A stretch of 15,298 nucleotides of DNA. It comes from Pseudomonadota bacterium (GTDB lineage: Bacteria > Desulfobacterota > Desulfobacteria > Desulfobacterales > RPRI01). How positions within the stretch are numbered: position 1 is the first letter of the stretch; the number at the start of each line of letters is the position of its first letter. The translations under genes were made by a program, and so were the position numbers. The stretch is taken from assembly GCA_018819005.1 (NCBI GenBank), contig JAHJQU010000153.1, forward strand, positions 1 through 15,298, written 5' to 3'. A model generated the notes under the pieces. It had not been told where the DNA came from and did no database searches. It worked only from the letters and a program-made list of their open reading frames with translations. Positions 1 to 6,926 of this stretch are shown one piece after another.

Positions 1-390
1 CGCACCGCTCTGCACAACCAACTCACCGAATACTTTTTTATAGAAAGTCTGGGTAATGGCCTCCCGTTTTTCCTCAGGGTCTGTAATTCCTTTCAGAGCC
101 GTGAAGAAAGCTTTCCTGGCGTCAATGACCTCTATGGGAATGCCCAAAGACTGGAAAAGAGATTTCACCTGTTTCGGTTCATTCTGCCTCATGATGCCGT
201 TGTCGATAAAGCAGGTTTTGAGTCGGTCCCCCAGAGCTCGGCAACCTAAGGCAGTTACAACAGATGAATCAACCCCTCCCGAGAGGGCGTTGATGGCTAT
301 GCCTTTCCCGACGATTTTTCTGATTTCTCTCACTTTTTCGGAGATGAACTGCTCCGTATTCAATTTCGCTGCGCGGATTTCTTTTGCCAT
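1..390 (-). CDS. GMP synthase-type PP-loop ATPase, stand-alone (partial, C-terminus off window)
   Basis: The first 130 residues of a protein that runs off the left edge. They match the ATP-pyrophosphatase domain of GMP synthase, which adenylates XMP before amination. The PP-loop LSGGVDSSV is at residues 36-44, followed by FIDNGIMRQNEP (61-72) and GITDPEEKRE (101-110), all typical of GuaA. The ATG at 390 is preceded by GGAG about eight bases upstream, so the protein begins directly with this domain. The glutamine amidotransferase domain found at the N-terminus of ordinary bacterial GuaA is absent, as in archaeal two-subunit GMP synthases and in proteins often labelled ExsB-family. The amide donor or glutaminase partner is not visible here. 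A consensus-like promoter lies 61-89 bases upstream. Domain identity is confident; the exact substrate is less so, because related PP-loop enzymes (QueC, NadE) share the ATPase motif. Confidence 0.87.
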   Translation of the reverse strand, partial: MAKEIRAAKLNTEQFISEKVREIRKIVGKGIAINALSGGVDSSVVTALGCRALGDRLKTCFIDNGIMRQNEPKQVKSLFQSLGIPIEVIDARKAFFTALKGITDPEEKREAITQTFYKKVFGELVVQSGA

Positions 391-450
391 GATGTCATTT
401 TCTCCTTCCCGGGAATTCAAAATTCTTGGTCCTTTAATGTATATGATGTG

Positions 451-479
451 ATTATCTTGAACCGCCTGTCGGTTGTCAA
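451..479 (-). promoter_or_regulatory. Sigma-70-type promoter of the GMP-synthase-like gene
   Basis: On the minus strand TTGACA (479-474) is separated by exactly 17 bases from GATAAT (456-451). This is a perfect -35 and a 5/6 -10. It predicts a transcript start near 444 and a leader of about 55 bases before the ATG at 390. Confidence 0.75.
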
Positions 480-646
480 GACAAAAGAGATCACATTGAT
501 AACCGCGTTCTTTTTATCTCACTCCACGCCTTATAACTCCACAAGATGGGGGGCTTGCGCTGCCGATCATTGAAGAGATGTGTAATTGAAATACAGCATT
601 TTCAGTGAGGTTAACGTTTCGTGGATTTTAGGAAGGAGCCCACACT

Positions 647-1981
647 TCAACGCACTCCGGCAAGACTTTTTGCAAGGCCGGGCAACCTGGAAAGCACATC
701 TTCTTCTTCTCCCTTCGCAAACCTTGTGGATGCAATGCCGAGAGTGGCGAATGTTTCCACATCTATTCTTTTGGCATTCAAAAGATATGTTTTCCCTAGA
801 ATTCTAAGGCTTCCGGTTACGATCTGGTTCGCGGCAAGGCCTTTTCCTGCTTTAACGGCCTGCTTCTCATCAATAAGTCCTTTCTGCTGAAGCGCCATTT
901 CGTGGAGCACGTCAAGCAGGTCTTCCCTGTTTACCAGTATGAACCTGTTTAAAAGGAAAAGCTCCTCCCTTAGAACCTCGGTCATTATCAACGCAACCGT
1001 CCTGTATTGTTCAGGCGCCTCCAGATCATATATAACAAGCCTGGTCGTCCCTGAAATCTCTTCATGCCCGGGCTTCACAGTAACCGTATCCACGGGTTTT
1101 GCCGGTTCGGGTTCCGGGGCCGCCGCAATCAGTTTTGGCTCAGGAGGTGTTACAGTTTTTTCCTGAACTTGAGGCGGAGCCTGTGGAATAACTTCGGATG
1201 CCTGTGGGATTACGGGAGGTATAGGTTCTGGAGATGCCACAATCAGTTTCGGTTCAAGAGGTGTTACAGGTTGTTCAGGTATCGCAGGCTGAGCCTGTGG
1301 TATCACTTCAGACGCCGGTTCAGGTGCAGTAGCCGCTGCAATCTCCTTTTTCGGTGTATGCATCTTTTCGCTCTTTCTGATTGCAATTCCAAACATGTCG
1401 TTCTTTGCGCTCAGAAAAACAGTGCGGTACAATTTCTTTATGATTGCAATCATACTTTCACGGCTCGATCTTTCAAATTTGTCCAGTCGCTCGCTCGCTT
1501 CAAATTGCTTGCCGGTGCTGTTGTTTATAATTATGATGGTAAAGTAATAGTCGTTTTCTGTTAGTTTGTTCGGCTCAAGTCTCCGCTCGATTATAATAGT
1601 ATATTCTGCGTAAAGAGCCTTTCCTATCTGCCTTGCAAGCATACATCCGTTTTTCACCACCTCCAGGTATGTAAGATCATGGCCCCCAAGAACCTCTTCC
1701 ACGTCGCTTGCCGGTACAACTTCATAAATGCCCGTCTGTTTGAGAAATCGCCCAATGCCATCGATTTGTCTTGCCGCGAACTCGTTATGAAAAGAGTTCC
1801 AGAGTCCTGCTCCGGCGGGATACGGAAAAGGAGCTGATATCGGCTGGATATAAACCCTCAGTTTTGAGGTAGAAGGAGGAGAAGGGATTGCTTTCAGCCG
1901 GATTCCTGCGCAGGAGTTCAGAAGCAAAAGAGAAGCTGCCGTCAGGATATATATGAAAAGTCTAAAAAAAAGGTTCTTCAT
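647..1981 (-). CDS. Lipoprotein with CsgG/LpoB-like domain and duplicated Pro-rich linker
   Basis: A 444-residue predicted lipoprotein. Residues 1-24 form a signal peptide ending in the lipobox LNSC, with Cys24 as the lipidated residue; Ala25 rather than Asp follows, which fits outer-membrane sorting. The region around 38-200 looks like a divergent CsgG-type alpha/beta domain. Residues 213-300 are a Pro/Glu/Ala-rich linker containing two copies of a 38-residue unit (ASEVIPQA at 223 and again at 261). The C-terminal domain (about 312-444) has the CsgG/LpoB/FlgO pattern: YDLEA, LREEL, FILVNREDLLDVL, QQKGLIDE, and ANQIVTGSL. Proteins of this fold sense or gate envelope assembly systems such as curli export and peptidoglycan synthase activation. 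The actual partner here is unknown and no curli genes are nearby. The ATG at 1981 was chosen because the signal peptide starts there and because a strong promoter lies upstream, inside the longer open frame. Confidence 0.78.
   Translation of the reverse strand: MKNLFFRLFIYILTAASLLLLNSCAGIRLKAIPSPPSTSKLRVYIQPISAPFPYPAGAGLWNSFHNEFAARQIDGIGRFLKQTGIYEVVPASDVEEVLGGHDLTYLEVVKNGCMLARQIGKALYAEYTIIIERRLEPNKLTENDYYFTIIIINNSTGKQFEASERLDKFERSSRESMIAIIKKLYRTVFLSAKNDMFGIAIRKSEKMHTPKKEIAAATAPEPASEVIPQAQPAIPEQPVTPLEPKLIVASPEPIPPVIPQASEVIPQAPPQVQEKTVTPPEPKLIAAAPEPEPAKPVDTVTVKPGHEEISGTTRLVIYDLEAPEQYRTVALIMTEVLREELFLLNRFILVNREDLLDVLHEMALQQKGLIDEKQAVKAGKGLAANQIVTGSLRILGKTYLLNAKRIDVETFATLGIASTRFAKGEEEDVLSRLPGLAKSLAGVR
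1100..1327 (-). repeat. Tandem 114-bp unit inside the lipoprotein linker
   Basis: Two similar in-frame copies, offset by exactly 114 bases (38 codons), encode the Pro-rich linker. The anchor runs AATCAGTTT at 1127 and 1241 show the offset, followed in both by GGTGTTACAG. The copies differ by scattered substitutions, so the duplication is not very recent. The outer limits given are approximate. Confidence 0.75.
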
Positions 1982-2065
1982 AAGAAACTTTCTGTTGCGA
2001 TGGTTGTCGTAATTTCTGCAACATGCTTTCCTGAATTTGATTAGAACTTGCTTTTTGTAAGAGAA

Positions 2066-2094
2066 AGTATACGGTAGCCAGGCCTGCATGTCAA
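2066..2094 (-). promoter_or_regulatory. Sigma-70-type promoter of the CsgG-like lipoprotein gene
   Basis: On the minus strand TTGACA (2094-2089), a 17-base spacer, then TATACT (2071-2066). This is a perfect -35 and a 5/6 -10 at optimal spacing. Transcription would start near 2060, giving a leader of about 80 bases before the ATG at 1981. This excludes the longer open frame starting at 2089, whose first codon falls in the -35 box. A 6-base inverted repeat lies just upstream at 2111-2125. Confidence 0.75.
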
Positions 2095-2110
2095 TGGCAA
2101 TGGAAAACTG

Positions 2111-2125
2111 ACCACAAAATGTGGT
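2111..2125. promoter_or_regulatory. Inverted repeat beside the -35 box
   Basis: ACCACA and TGTGGT arms separated by AAA form a perfect 6-bp inverted repeat. It lies 17 bases upstream of the -35 hexamer of the lipoprotein promoter. It could be an operator half-site pair or a small hairpin; there is no run of T directly after it on the minus strand, so it is a poor terminator. Confidence 0.3.
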
Positions 2126-2351
2126 GAAGATTATTGATGATTATGGCATGAGTATACCGGTACATTCATCTTCTTGAAAGTTTTTCGACTCATCTGGCCA
2201 TTTCTTCCGTCATAAAGATTTATTTTTCACTGACTCCAGATCTTTTTTGCCTTAATAAATAATTTTAGGCTTCACAGGACCCGTTTCATAGCAGTGTCTT
2301 GGTGTGAATACACAAACATTACAGATAAGATCTTTGCCGAGTTTTATTTCT

Positions 2352-2720
2352 TTAATTTTTTTTCGGCTTTACGCTTGAATCCTTGACTCCTTGAACCCCT
2401 GGACCCTTCTTTTCATCCGGAACTCTTATTACCCGTTTTCCAGGGTCCTTCTGCTGCCTGTAAAATATGGCTACGTGGCCTATGGCGCCGACGAGTTCGC
2501 AATCTGTCTGCTTTTCGATCTCGGCCGTTATCTCTTTTTTCATATCCTTTTCCTTGAAATCGATGAACCTGACCTTTATAAGTTCGTGCTTGTCAAGCGC
2601 TTCGTCCACCGATTTTATAAGAGATTCGGCTATCCCTTTCTGCCCGATAAAAACATACGGCTTAAGCCCGTGCGCCAATCCTTTTAAATACTGTTTCTGA
2701 TAACCTTTCAGCTTTTCCAA
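2352..2720 (-). CDS. yhbY: YhbY-family (CRM domain) RNA-binding protein
   Basis: A 122-residue protein of the CRS1/YhbY family, which binds RNA and associates with assembling large ribosomal subunits. Numbered from the TTG start, the family signature is complete: YQKQYLKGLAHGLKP (7-21), the GxxG loop GQKG (26-29), SVDEAL followed by HELIKVRF, and VGAIGHVAIFYRQ in the last strand. The start is taken as TTG at 2720, because AGGAGG (2730-2725) sits four bases before it and family members normally begin only a few residues before YQ(K/R)xYL. The GTG at 2804 would add 28 unconserved residues. The domain ends near residue 96, and the last 26 or so residues are an extra tail encoded by a CTTGAAC-type repeat. 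Identification is firm; only the start and the meaning of the tail are uncertain. Confidence 0.93.
   Translation of the reverse strand: MEKLKGYQKQYLKGLAHGLKPYVFIGQKGIAESLIKSVDEALDKHELIKVRFIDFKEKDMKKEITAEIEKQTDCELVGAIGHVAIFYRQQKDPGKRVIRVPDEKKGPGVQGVKDSSVKPKKN
2376..2410. repeat. Short-period repeat encoding the YhbY tail
   Basis: On the plus strand, CTTGAATCC, TTGACTCC, TTGAACCCC and TGGACCC follow one another as degenerate units of 8-9 bases. The related run GGAACCCCGGAAC with CCCCCTTGAACCC lies on the far side of yhbY at about 2806-2838. The second copy is intergenic while this one lies inside the reading frame. Confidence 0.5.
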
Positions 2721-3086
2721 GTGACCTCCTATAAAAATTATGATCTCCCATCCTTTCAACCTCCCCGGATATCCCTCTGAAGTTTTGAAAGGCTTTCCTT
2801 TCACTGGAACCCCGGAACTACTGCCCCCTTGAACCCTTCTCTTCTCACCAACTCTTTTGGAGGTGATCCTAATACATTCTCATATATTTATCCGTAAAGA
2901 TCAAACCCTTTTGACATATTCTATATTTTTCAAACTTGACGCAAGACTCTCTTTCTCATACCATTCTGCTCCGTAAATCTGATTTTTCACTATTCACAAT
3001 TTGCTTCACTATTTATTGCCGTAAATATTTTTTCTTGAAATGAATCCTCATTTTTGTGATATTATAACTTTATTGGGGAGGACTCT
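2721..3086. other. Divergent intergenic region between yhbY and the antiporter gene
   Basis: This 366-base gap must hold the promoters of two divergent genes. It contains the repeat-like run at 2806-2838, an 11-base perfect match to the extended Shine-Dalgarno (GGAGGTGATCC, 2859-2869, plus strand) not followed by any start codon, and two copies of TTCACTATT (2986-2994 and 3005-3013). A weak plus-strand promoter candidate is TTGAAA (3035-3040) with TATTAT (3060-3065), but its 19-base spacing is long. No gene is supported here. Confidence 0.5.
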
Positions 3087-4316
3087 ATGGAAAGCGCTTT
3101 CACAACAGCAACAATCTGGCTCGCACTCGCCGTTTTATCCACAATACTTGCAAGTCACCTCCGCATCTCGATGGCCCTTGTTGAAATCTGTGTCGGCGTT
3201 GTTGCCGCTGCGGCAGTCGGACGATTCTTCGGCCCCGATGCGCTCGGATCAAATCTTGAATGGCTTAAATTCATAGCCTCTTCGGGCGCTGTCCTTCTAA
3301 CTTTTCTTGCCGGGGCTGAACTTGAGCCTTCAGTCATGAGGACTAAAATCAAAGAGGTGACAGTTGTCGGCCTTATCGGTTTTTTTGCGCCCTTTCTCGG
3401 CTGCGCCGCCTTGGCAAAATATTTACTTGGCTGGGGCACACAGCAGAGTCTTCTTGCCGGGGTGGCACTCTCGACAACCTCAATGGCCGTGGTTTACGCG
3501 GTAATGCTCGAATCAGGATTCAACAAGACTGAATTCGGGAAAGGAATTCTCGGATCATGTTTCATCAATGATCTCGGCACCGTAATAATGCTCGGCCTTC
3601 TCTTTGCGCCTTTTAATTATAGAACGTTTGTCTTCATAGGAGTCTGTACGGTATCTTTCTTTGTGCTCCCGTTTTTAACGTCGCGCATTACCAGCCTTTA
3701 CGGGCACAGAACCGCCGCGATAAGAACAAAGTGGATTCTTTTCGTACTGTTCGGGCTCGGGGCTCTTGCCTACTGGTCCGGGAGCGAAGCTGTTCTCCCC
3801 GCTTACATTGCCGGGATGATACTTGCCGGCTCGGCTGCAAGGGATGCCTTCTTTGTAAGACGCTTCCGCACCTTAACCATCGGATTTCTGACGCCCTTTT
3901 ATTTTTTGCGCGCCGGCTCTCTTGTCTCTCTTCCCGCGCTTATCTCCGCTCCGTTCATACTTCTTGCCCTTCTTGCAGGCAAGGTTATATCCAAGATCTT
4001 CGGCCTCTATCCGGTAATAGGCCTGTTCCGGAAAGAAAGAAACGAAAAATGGTATTATACGCTCATGATGTCGACCGGCCTTACCTTCGGGACTATCTCC
4101 GCCCTTTACGGGTACTCGCACGGAATCGTGAGCCAGGAACAATACTCCTTTCTCGTGACGGCGGTTATCGCAAGCGCCGTGATTCCGACTATGATAGCAA
4201 ATTTCGCCTTCATGCCGAAGCATCTACTCGCTAAAACCGACACCTCGGAAACGGTATCCCAGCCCGCTTATGCACCCGTCTGCACAGATAATAACGGGTC
4301 AAGTGGCCTGAAATGA
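3087..4316 (+). CDS. CPA2-type monovalent cation:proton antiporter
   Basis: A 409-residue integral membrane protein with about 12 hydrophobic helices, most like the membrane domain of KefB/KefC/NapA (CPA2) exchangers. VALSTTSMAVVYAVM (126-140) and FINDLGTVIM (159-168) correspond to the two crossing, ion-binding helices; the acidic pair position reads Asn161-Asp162. Lys299 in LLAGKVISKIFG is at the place of the conserved basic residue of NapA-type transporters. The C-terminal cytoplasmic TrkA-N nucleotide-binding domain of KefB/KefC is absent; a short unstructured tail of about 35 residues ends the protein. The start is supported by GGGGAGGA five bases before the ATG. It stands alone, divergent from yhbY. 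The likely role is Na+ or K+ exchange for H+ at the inner membrane; the ion cannot be told from the sequence. Confidence 0.87.
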   Translation: MESAFTTATIWLALAVLSTILASHLRISMALVEICVGVVAAAAVGRFFGPDALGSNLEWLKFIASSGAVLLTFLAGAELEPSVMRTKIKEVTVVGLIGFFAPFLGCAALAKYLLGWGTQQSLLAGVALSTTSMAVVYAVMLESGFNKTEFGKGILGSCFINDLGTVIMLGLLFAPFNYRTFVFIGVCTVSFFVLPFLTSRITSLYGHRTAAIRTKWILFVLFGLGALAYWSGSEAVLPAYIAGMILAGSAARDAFFVRRFRTLTIGFLTPFYFLRAGSLVSLPALISAPFILLALLAGKVISKIFGLYPVIGLFRKERNEKWYYTLMMSTGLTFGTISALYGYSHGIVSQEQYSFLVTAVIASAVIPTMIANFAFMPKHLLAKTDTSETVSQPAYAPVCTDNNGSSGLK

Positions 4317-4387
4317 AGAGTAATGCCTATGATTTTTTCTCACACAAAGCCACGAGGAACGCAAGGGCAGAAATAATCTTTGCATCT

Positions 4388-4416
4388 TTGACTCATAGTG
4401 TTAGAATATTGATAAA
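4388..4416 (+). promoter_or_regulatory. Promoter of the ICMT-family methyltransferase gene
   Basis: TTGACT (4388-4393), a 17-base spacer and GATAAA (4411-4416) make a good sigma-70-type promoter in the gap after the antiporter gene. The predicted transcript starts near 4423, about 30 bases before the ATG at 4452. Confidence 0.6.
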
Positions 4417-4422
4417 TTTAGT

Positions 4423-4437
4423 CCCGGTTTGCCCGGG
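4423..4437 (+). promoter_or_regulatory. GC hairpin at the predicted 5' end of the mRNA
   Basis: CCCGG (4423-4427) pairs with CCGGG (4433-4437) around a 5-base loop. It begins at the predicted transcript start and ends two bases before the Shine-Dalgarno GGAG (4440-4443). It might protect the mRNA end or tune ribosome access. There is no T-run, so it is not a terminator. Confidence 0.35.
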
Positions 4438-4451
4438 TTGGAGTATCTTAT

Positions 4452-5192
4452 ATGCCTTTAAAAGAAGAATTTGAAAAATCCGGCAACTGGCTGTTCAGAT
4501 GGAGAAGCTACCTGCCTTTATTGTTAATCGGCATTCTGATGGTTGGCTTAAGAGAATTCGAGTATCCGGGCCAAAGTGAAATCATGGATGATCTCTGGGA
4601 AATTATTTGTCTTGCCATAAGCTTTTCCGGCCTGGGTATACGCATATTTACCATCGGGCATACGCCCAAAAGAACATCCGGTCGAAATACCAGCAAACAG
4701 GTGGCGGATACGCTGAACACGACGGGAATTTATTCCCTCGTTCGACATCCGCTGTATCTCGGCAACTTTTTTATCTGGCTGGGCATATCTCTGTTTGCAC
4801 ATTTATGGTGGCTGACGCTTATATGCATCCTTGTATTCTGGGTTTACTATGAGCGAATCATGTTCGCCGAGGAGGCTTTTTTACGGAACAAATTCGGCAG
4901 TGACTATGAAAATTGGGCAGGCAACACTCCTGCCTTTATCCCGAAGATGAGGGGCTGGAAAAAACCTGACCTGCCTTTTTCAGTAAAGAACGTACTCAAA
5001 AGAGAATATAATGGGTTCTTCGGGATAATTATAATGTTCACTTTTCTCGAAGTTGCCGGAGATTATTTTGCAGAAGGAAAGCTGGAGCTTGATTTAATGT
5101 GGGGTTTAATATTTGGCACCGGATTTGTTGTCTTTGTTATGTTAAGAACTCTCAAGAAGAGAACCAATATTTTATCAGAAAAAGGGCGTTAA
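4452..5192 (+). CDS. ICMT-family membrane methyltransferase, lipid A 1-phosphate methyltransferase-like
   Basis: A 246-residue membrane protein of the isoprenylcysteine carboxyl methyltransferase family, which uses S-adenosylmethionine. The family core is clear: GIYSLVRHPLYLGNF (92-106), a hydrophobic segment (107-131), then YYERIMFAEEAFLRNKFG (132-149) and YENW (152-155). A loop with many basic residues (70-85) precedes the core, and two more membrane segments lie at about 190-206 and 214-232. The N-terminal layout (FEKSGNWLFRWRSYLPL) resembles proteins related to Leptospira LmtA, which methylates the 1-phosphate of lipid A; bacteria lack the prenylcysteine substrates of eukaryotic ICMT. GGAG lies eight bases before the ATG. 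The gene converges with eptA, whose product family also modifies lipid A phosphates. The family is certain; the lipid A substrate is an inference from resemblance and context. Confidence 0.85.
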   Translation: MPLKEEFEKSGNWLFRWRSYLPLLLIGILMVGLREFEYPGQSEIMDDLWEIICLAISFSGLGIRIFTIGHTPKRTSGRNTSKQVADTLNTTGIYSLVRHPLYLGNFFIWLGISLFAHLWWLTLICILVFWVYYERIMFAEEAFLRNKFGSDYENWAGNTPAFIPKMRGWKKPDLPFSVKNVLKREYNGFFGIIIMFTFLEVAGDYFAEGKLELDLMWGLIFGTGFVVFVMLRTLKKRTNILSEKGR

Positions 5193-5335
5193 ATTTTCTG
5201 CCTGATCATTGTCGTACAACGCTTCGATTTCATAGCCTTTCTAAAACCCTAATCACAGATGGACACTGCTTTGCTCAAAAAATATAATAGTAAAAAACTG
5301 AAATAAACCTTTTATAAAAAATCTCTTTATTTTTC

Positions 5336-6901
5336 TTAATTTATAATATCCATATTTTTATCATAAACCGATGTATTGACTTCCATTAATCCTAAAACAG
5401 TATGAAAGAGATTATCTTGCGAGTACTCGTTACTTATTTTATTCCTCAATGAATTTTTATCTATTTTAAAACTGTCTCCAAACCAAAAAATAGCCGGAAT
5501 ATGCTTTTGAGTTTCTGGAGCTATCAAATATGGTAGTCCGTGTAGATAAATTTCATTTTCACCAAGCGATTCACCATGATCACTAAAGTATAGCATTGCT
5601 GTTTCAAAACTATTTGAGTTTTGCTTAAGCAGGTTTATCACTTTCGATAAAAAGTAATCTGTATACAAAATAGCATTATCATAGGCATTGCCAATCTCCT
5701 CTTTTGTACACTGATTAAGTTCATTGGTTTTACAAGTCGGTGTAAATTTTTCAAAAGATTTCGGGTACCTTTTATAATAGGCTGGTCCATGGTTTCCCAT
5801 TTGGTGAAGAACAATTAAAATATCGCCATTTTTTTGCCTGTCGATATACTCTTGTAATCCATACAACATCCCCTCATCTCTGCACTCAACATCACAGATT
5901 GGATTGTTCTTTGGATTCCTGTAATCTTCATACGGTACCCTCAGGGCCACTCCTTTTGAACTTGAATTGTTATCCCTCCACAAGATATTTATTCCTGCGT
6001 GAGATAGTACATCAAGCAAATTTTCACTGGATTTACCTTTTTTATCACTATATTTATTTTTCCCAAAAACAGAAAACATACACGGTAAAGAAATCTCTGT
6101 TGATGTGCCACAAGAATGAACATTAGAAAAATTAATAATGTCCTCTTTTTTAAGAAGCGGATTGGTCTCTCTCTGATATCCGTTAAGTGAAAATCTATCT
6201 GCCCTTGCCGCTTCTCCGACCACCAATATGATCAATTCTCTATCCATATCGGTTGATGGTATTTTTGCATCCGTGCCTACAGACTTTACAATAATTTTAC
6301 CATTTTTATATATATTATTTATATATTGGCCCATAGAGAAGACATAAAATGTTGGATTTGTGTAGTATCTTAATTGTTTGTGCTCTCTGAGAAAAGATGT
6401 ATAAAATTTGCTGAAAATAAAAATAAGAGAAACGATAATGAGTAAAGAAATTATAACTATTTTCAATTTTGATATTAGTTCTGTTTTCAGTGAAACATAT
6501 TTAATATCAACTTTGTAGATAAATATTGATGGTAATACTCCAAGGAACAGAATATATAAAATCAATTTAAAATTAAATAGATCTAAAGCTTCGTCAATAT
6601 TTGTATGAACTATGTTTTGAATCATACTATTATCAATGACTGTGTTATAGCTATTCATAAAATAGCTTGTGAGTGAAGATATTAATAGTATTAGAATTAA
6701 AATCGGCTTGGTCGTATATTTTGAACTAACAAGGGTAAACAACAAAATTATAACAAAAGCCAATACAATCGCTAATGAACATAGAAAAGCAATATTGTTT
6801 ATTGAAACAGGATAAACACCTGTAACATTTCTAAAAAAAGAAACATTATCAAATAACACCAAAAACATTGATGCTAAAATAATTAGTTTAGAACTGGTCA
6901 T
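5336..6901 (-). CDS. eptA: Lipid A phosphoethanolamine transferase (EptA/MCR family)
   Basis: An inner-membrane enzyme that transfers phosphoethanolamine to lipid A phosphates, a change known in this family to lower binding of cationic peptides such as polymyxins. Numbering from the TTG at 6919 (subtract 6 for the ATG at 6901), five hydrophobic helices occupy about 10-180 and the periplasmic sulfatase-fold domain 225-527. The zinc and catalytic set is complete: Glu236 in VVGEAARAD, nucleophile Thr274 in CGTSTE, His377 in GNHGP, Asp447-His448 in SDHGE, and His460. Three cysteine pairs match the MCR disulfides (270/280, 342/346, 396/404). The ATG at 6901 is preferred although neither start has a clear Shine-Dalgarno; the gene follows its upstream neighbour by only 25 bases, so translation may be coupled. 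Base composition is strikingly A+T-rich compared with both neighbours, suggesting acquisition. Confidence 0.94.
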   Translation of the reverse strand: MTSSKLIILASMFLVLFDNVSFFRNVTGVYPVSINNIAFLCSLAIVLAFVIILLFTLVSSKYTTKPILILILLISSLTSYFMNSYNTVIDNSMIQNIVHTNIDEALDLFNFKLILYILFLGVLPSIFIYKVDIKYVSLKTELISKLKIVIISLLIIVSLIFIFSKFYTSFLREHKQLRYYTNPTFYVFSMGQYINNIYKNGKIIVKSVGTDAKIPSTDMDRELIILVVGEAARADRFSLNGYQRETNPLLKKEDIINFSNVHSCGTSTEISLPCMFSVFGKNKYSDKKGKSSENLLDVLSHAGINILWRDNNSSSKGVALRVPYEDYRNPKNNPICDVECRDEGMLYGLQEYIDRQKNGDILIVLHQMGNHGPAYYKRYPKSFEKFTPTCKTNELNQCTKEEIGNAYDNAILYTDYFLSKVINLLKQNSNSFETAMLYFSDHGESLGENEIYLHGLPYLIAPETQKHIPAIFWFGDSFKIDKNSLRNKISNEYSQDNLFHTVLGLMEVNTSVYDKNMDIIN

Positions 6902-6926
6902 TTTTTTTAATGTTTTCAAAATATTT

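Larger units (their letters stand above)
1982..2351. other. Intergenic region between lipoprotein gene and yhbY
   Basis: This 370-base gap holds the lipoprotein promoter (2066-2094), the inverted repeat ACCACA-AAA-TGTGGT (2111-2125), the palindrome TACCGGTA (2155-2162) and, on the minus strand, a short Cys-rich open frame ending in TAA at 2252-2254. That frame has no standard start codon and is treated as a finding, not a gene. No convincing rho-independent terminator for yhbY is visible. Confidence 0.6.

Noticed and set aside
56..451. Open plus-strand frame of 131 codons opposite the GMP-synthase-like gene
   Set aside because: It is the mirror of a minus-strand gene with clear PP-loop motifs and has no family pattern of its own.
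1064..1564. Plus-strand frame of 166 codons over the lipoprotein linker
   Set aside because: Arg/Phe/Trp-rich composition is the reverse reading of a Pro/Glu-rich repeat; no start site.
3731..4234. Plus-strand frame of 167 codons inside the antiporter gene
   Set aside because: Shifted frame within a gene whose transmembrane pattern is complete; low-hydrophobic, Arg/Ser-rich chance translation.
4317..4387. Possible dispersed repeat after the antiporter gene (CACAAAGCCACGAGGAACGC)
   Set aside because: It resembles common intergenic CACAAAG-type repeats, but only one copy is present here, so it cannot be shown to be a repeat.
5193..5335. Terminator between the convergent methyltransferase and eptA genes
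   Set aside because: The gap has A+T-rich palindromes such as TTTTATAAAA but no GC-rich stem followed by T's on either strand.
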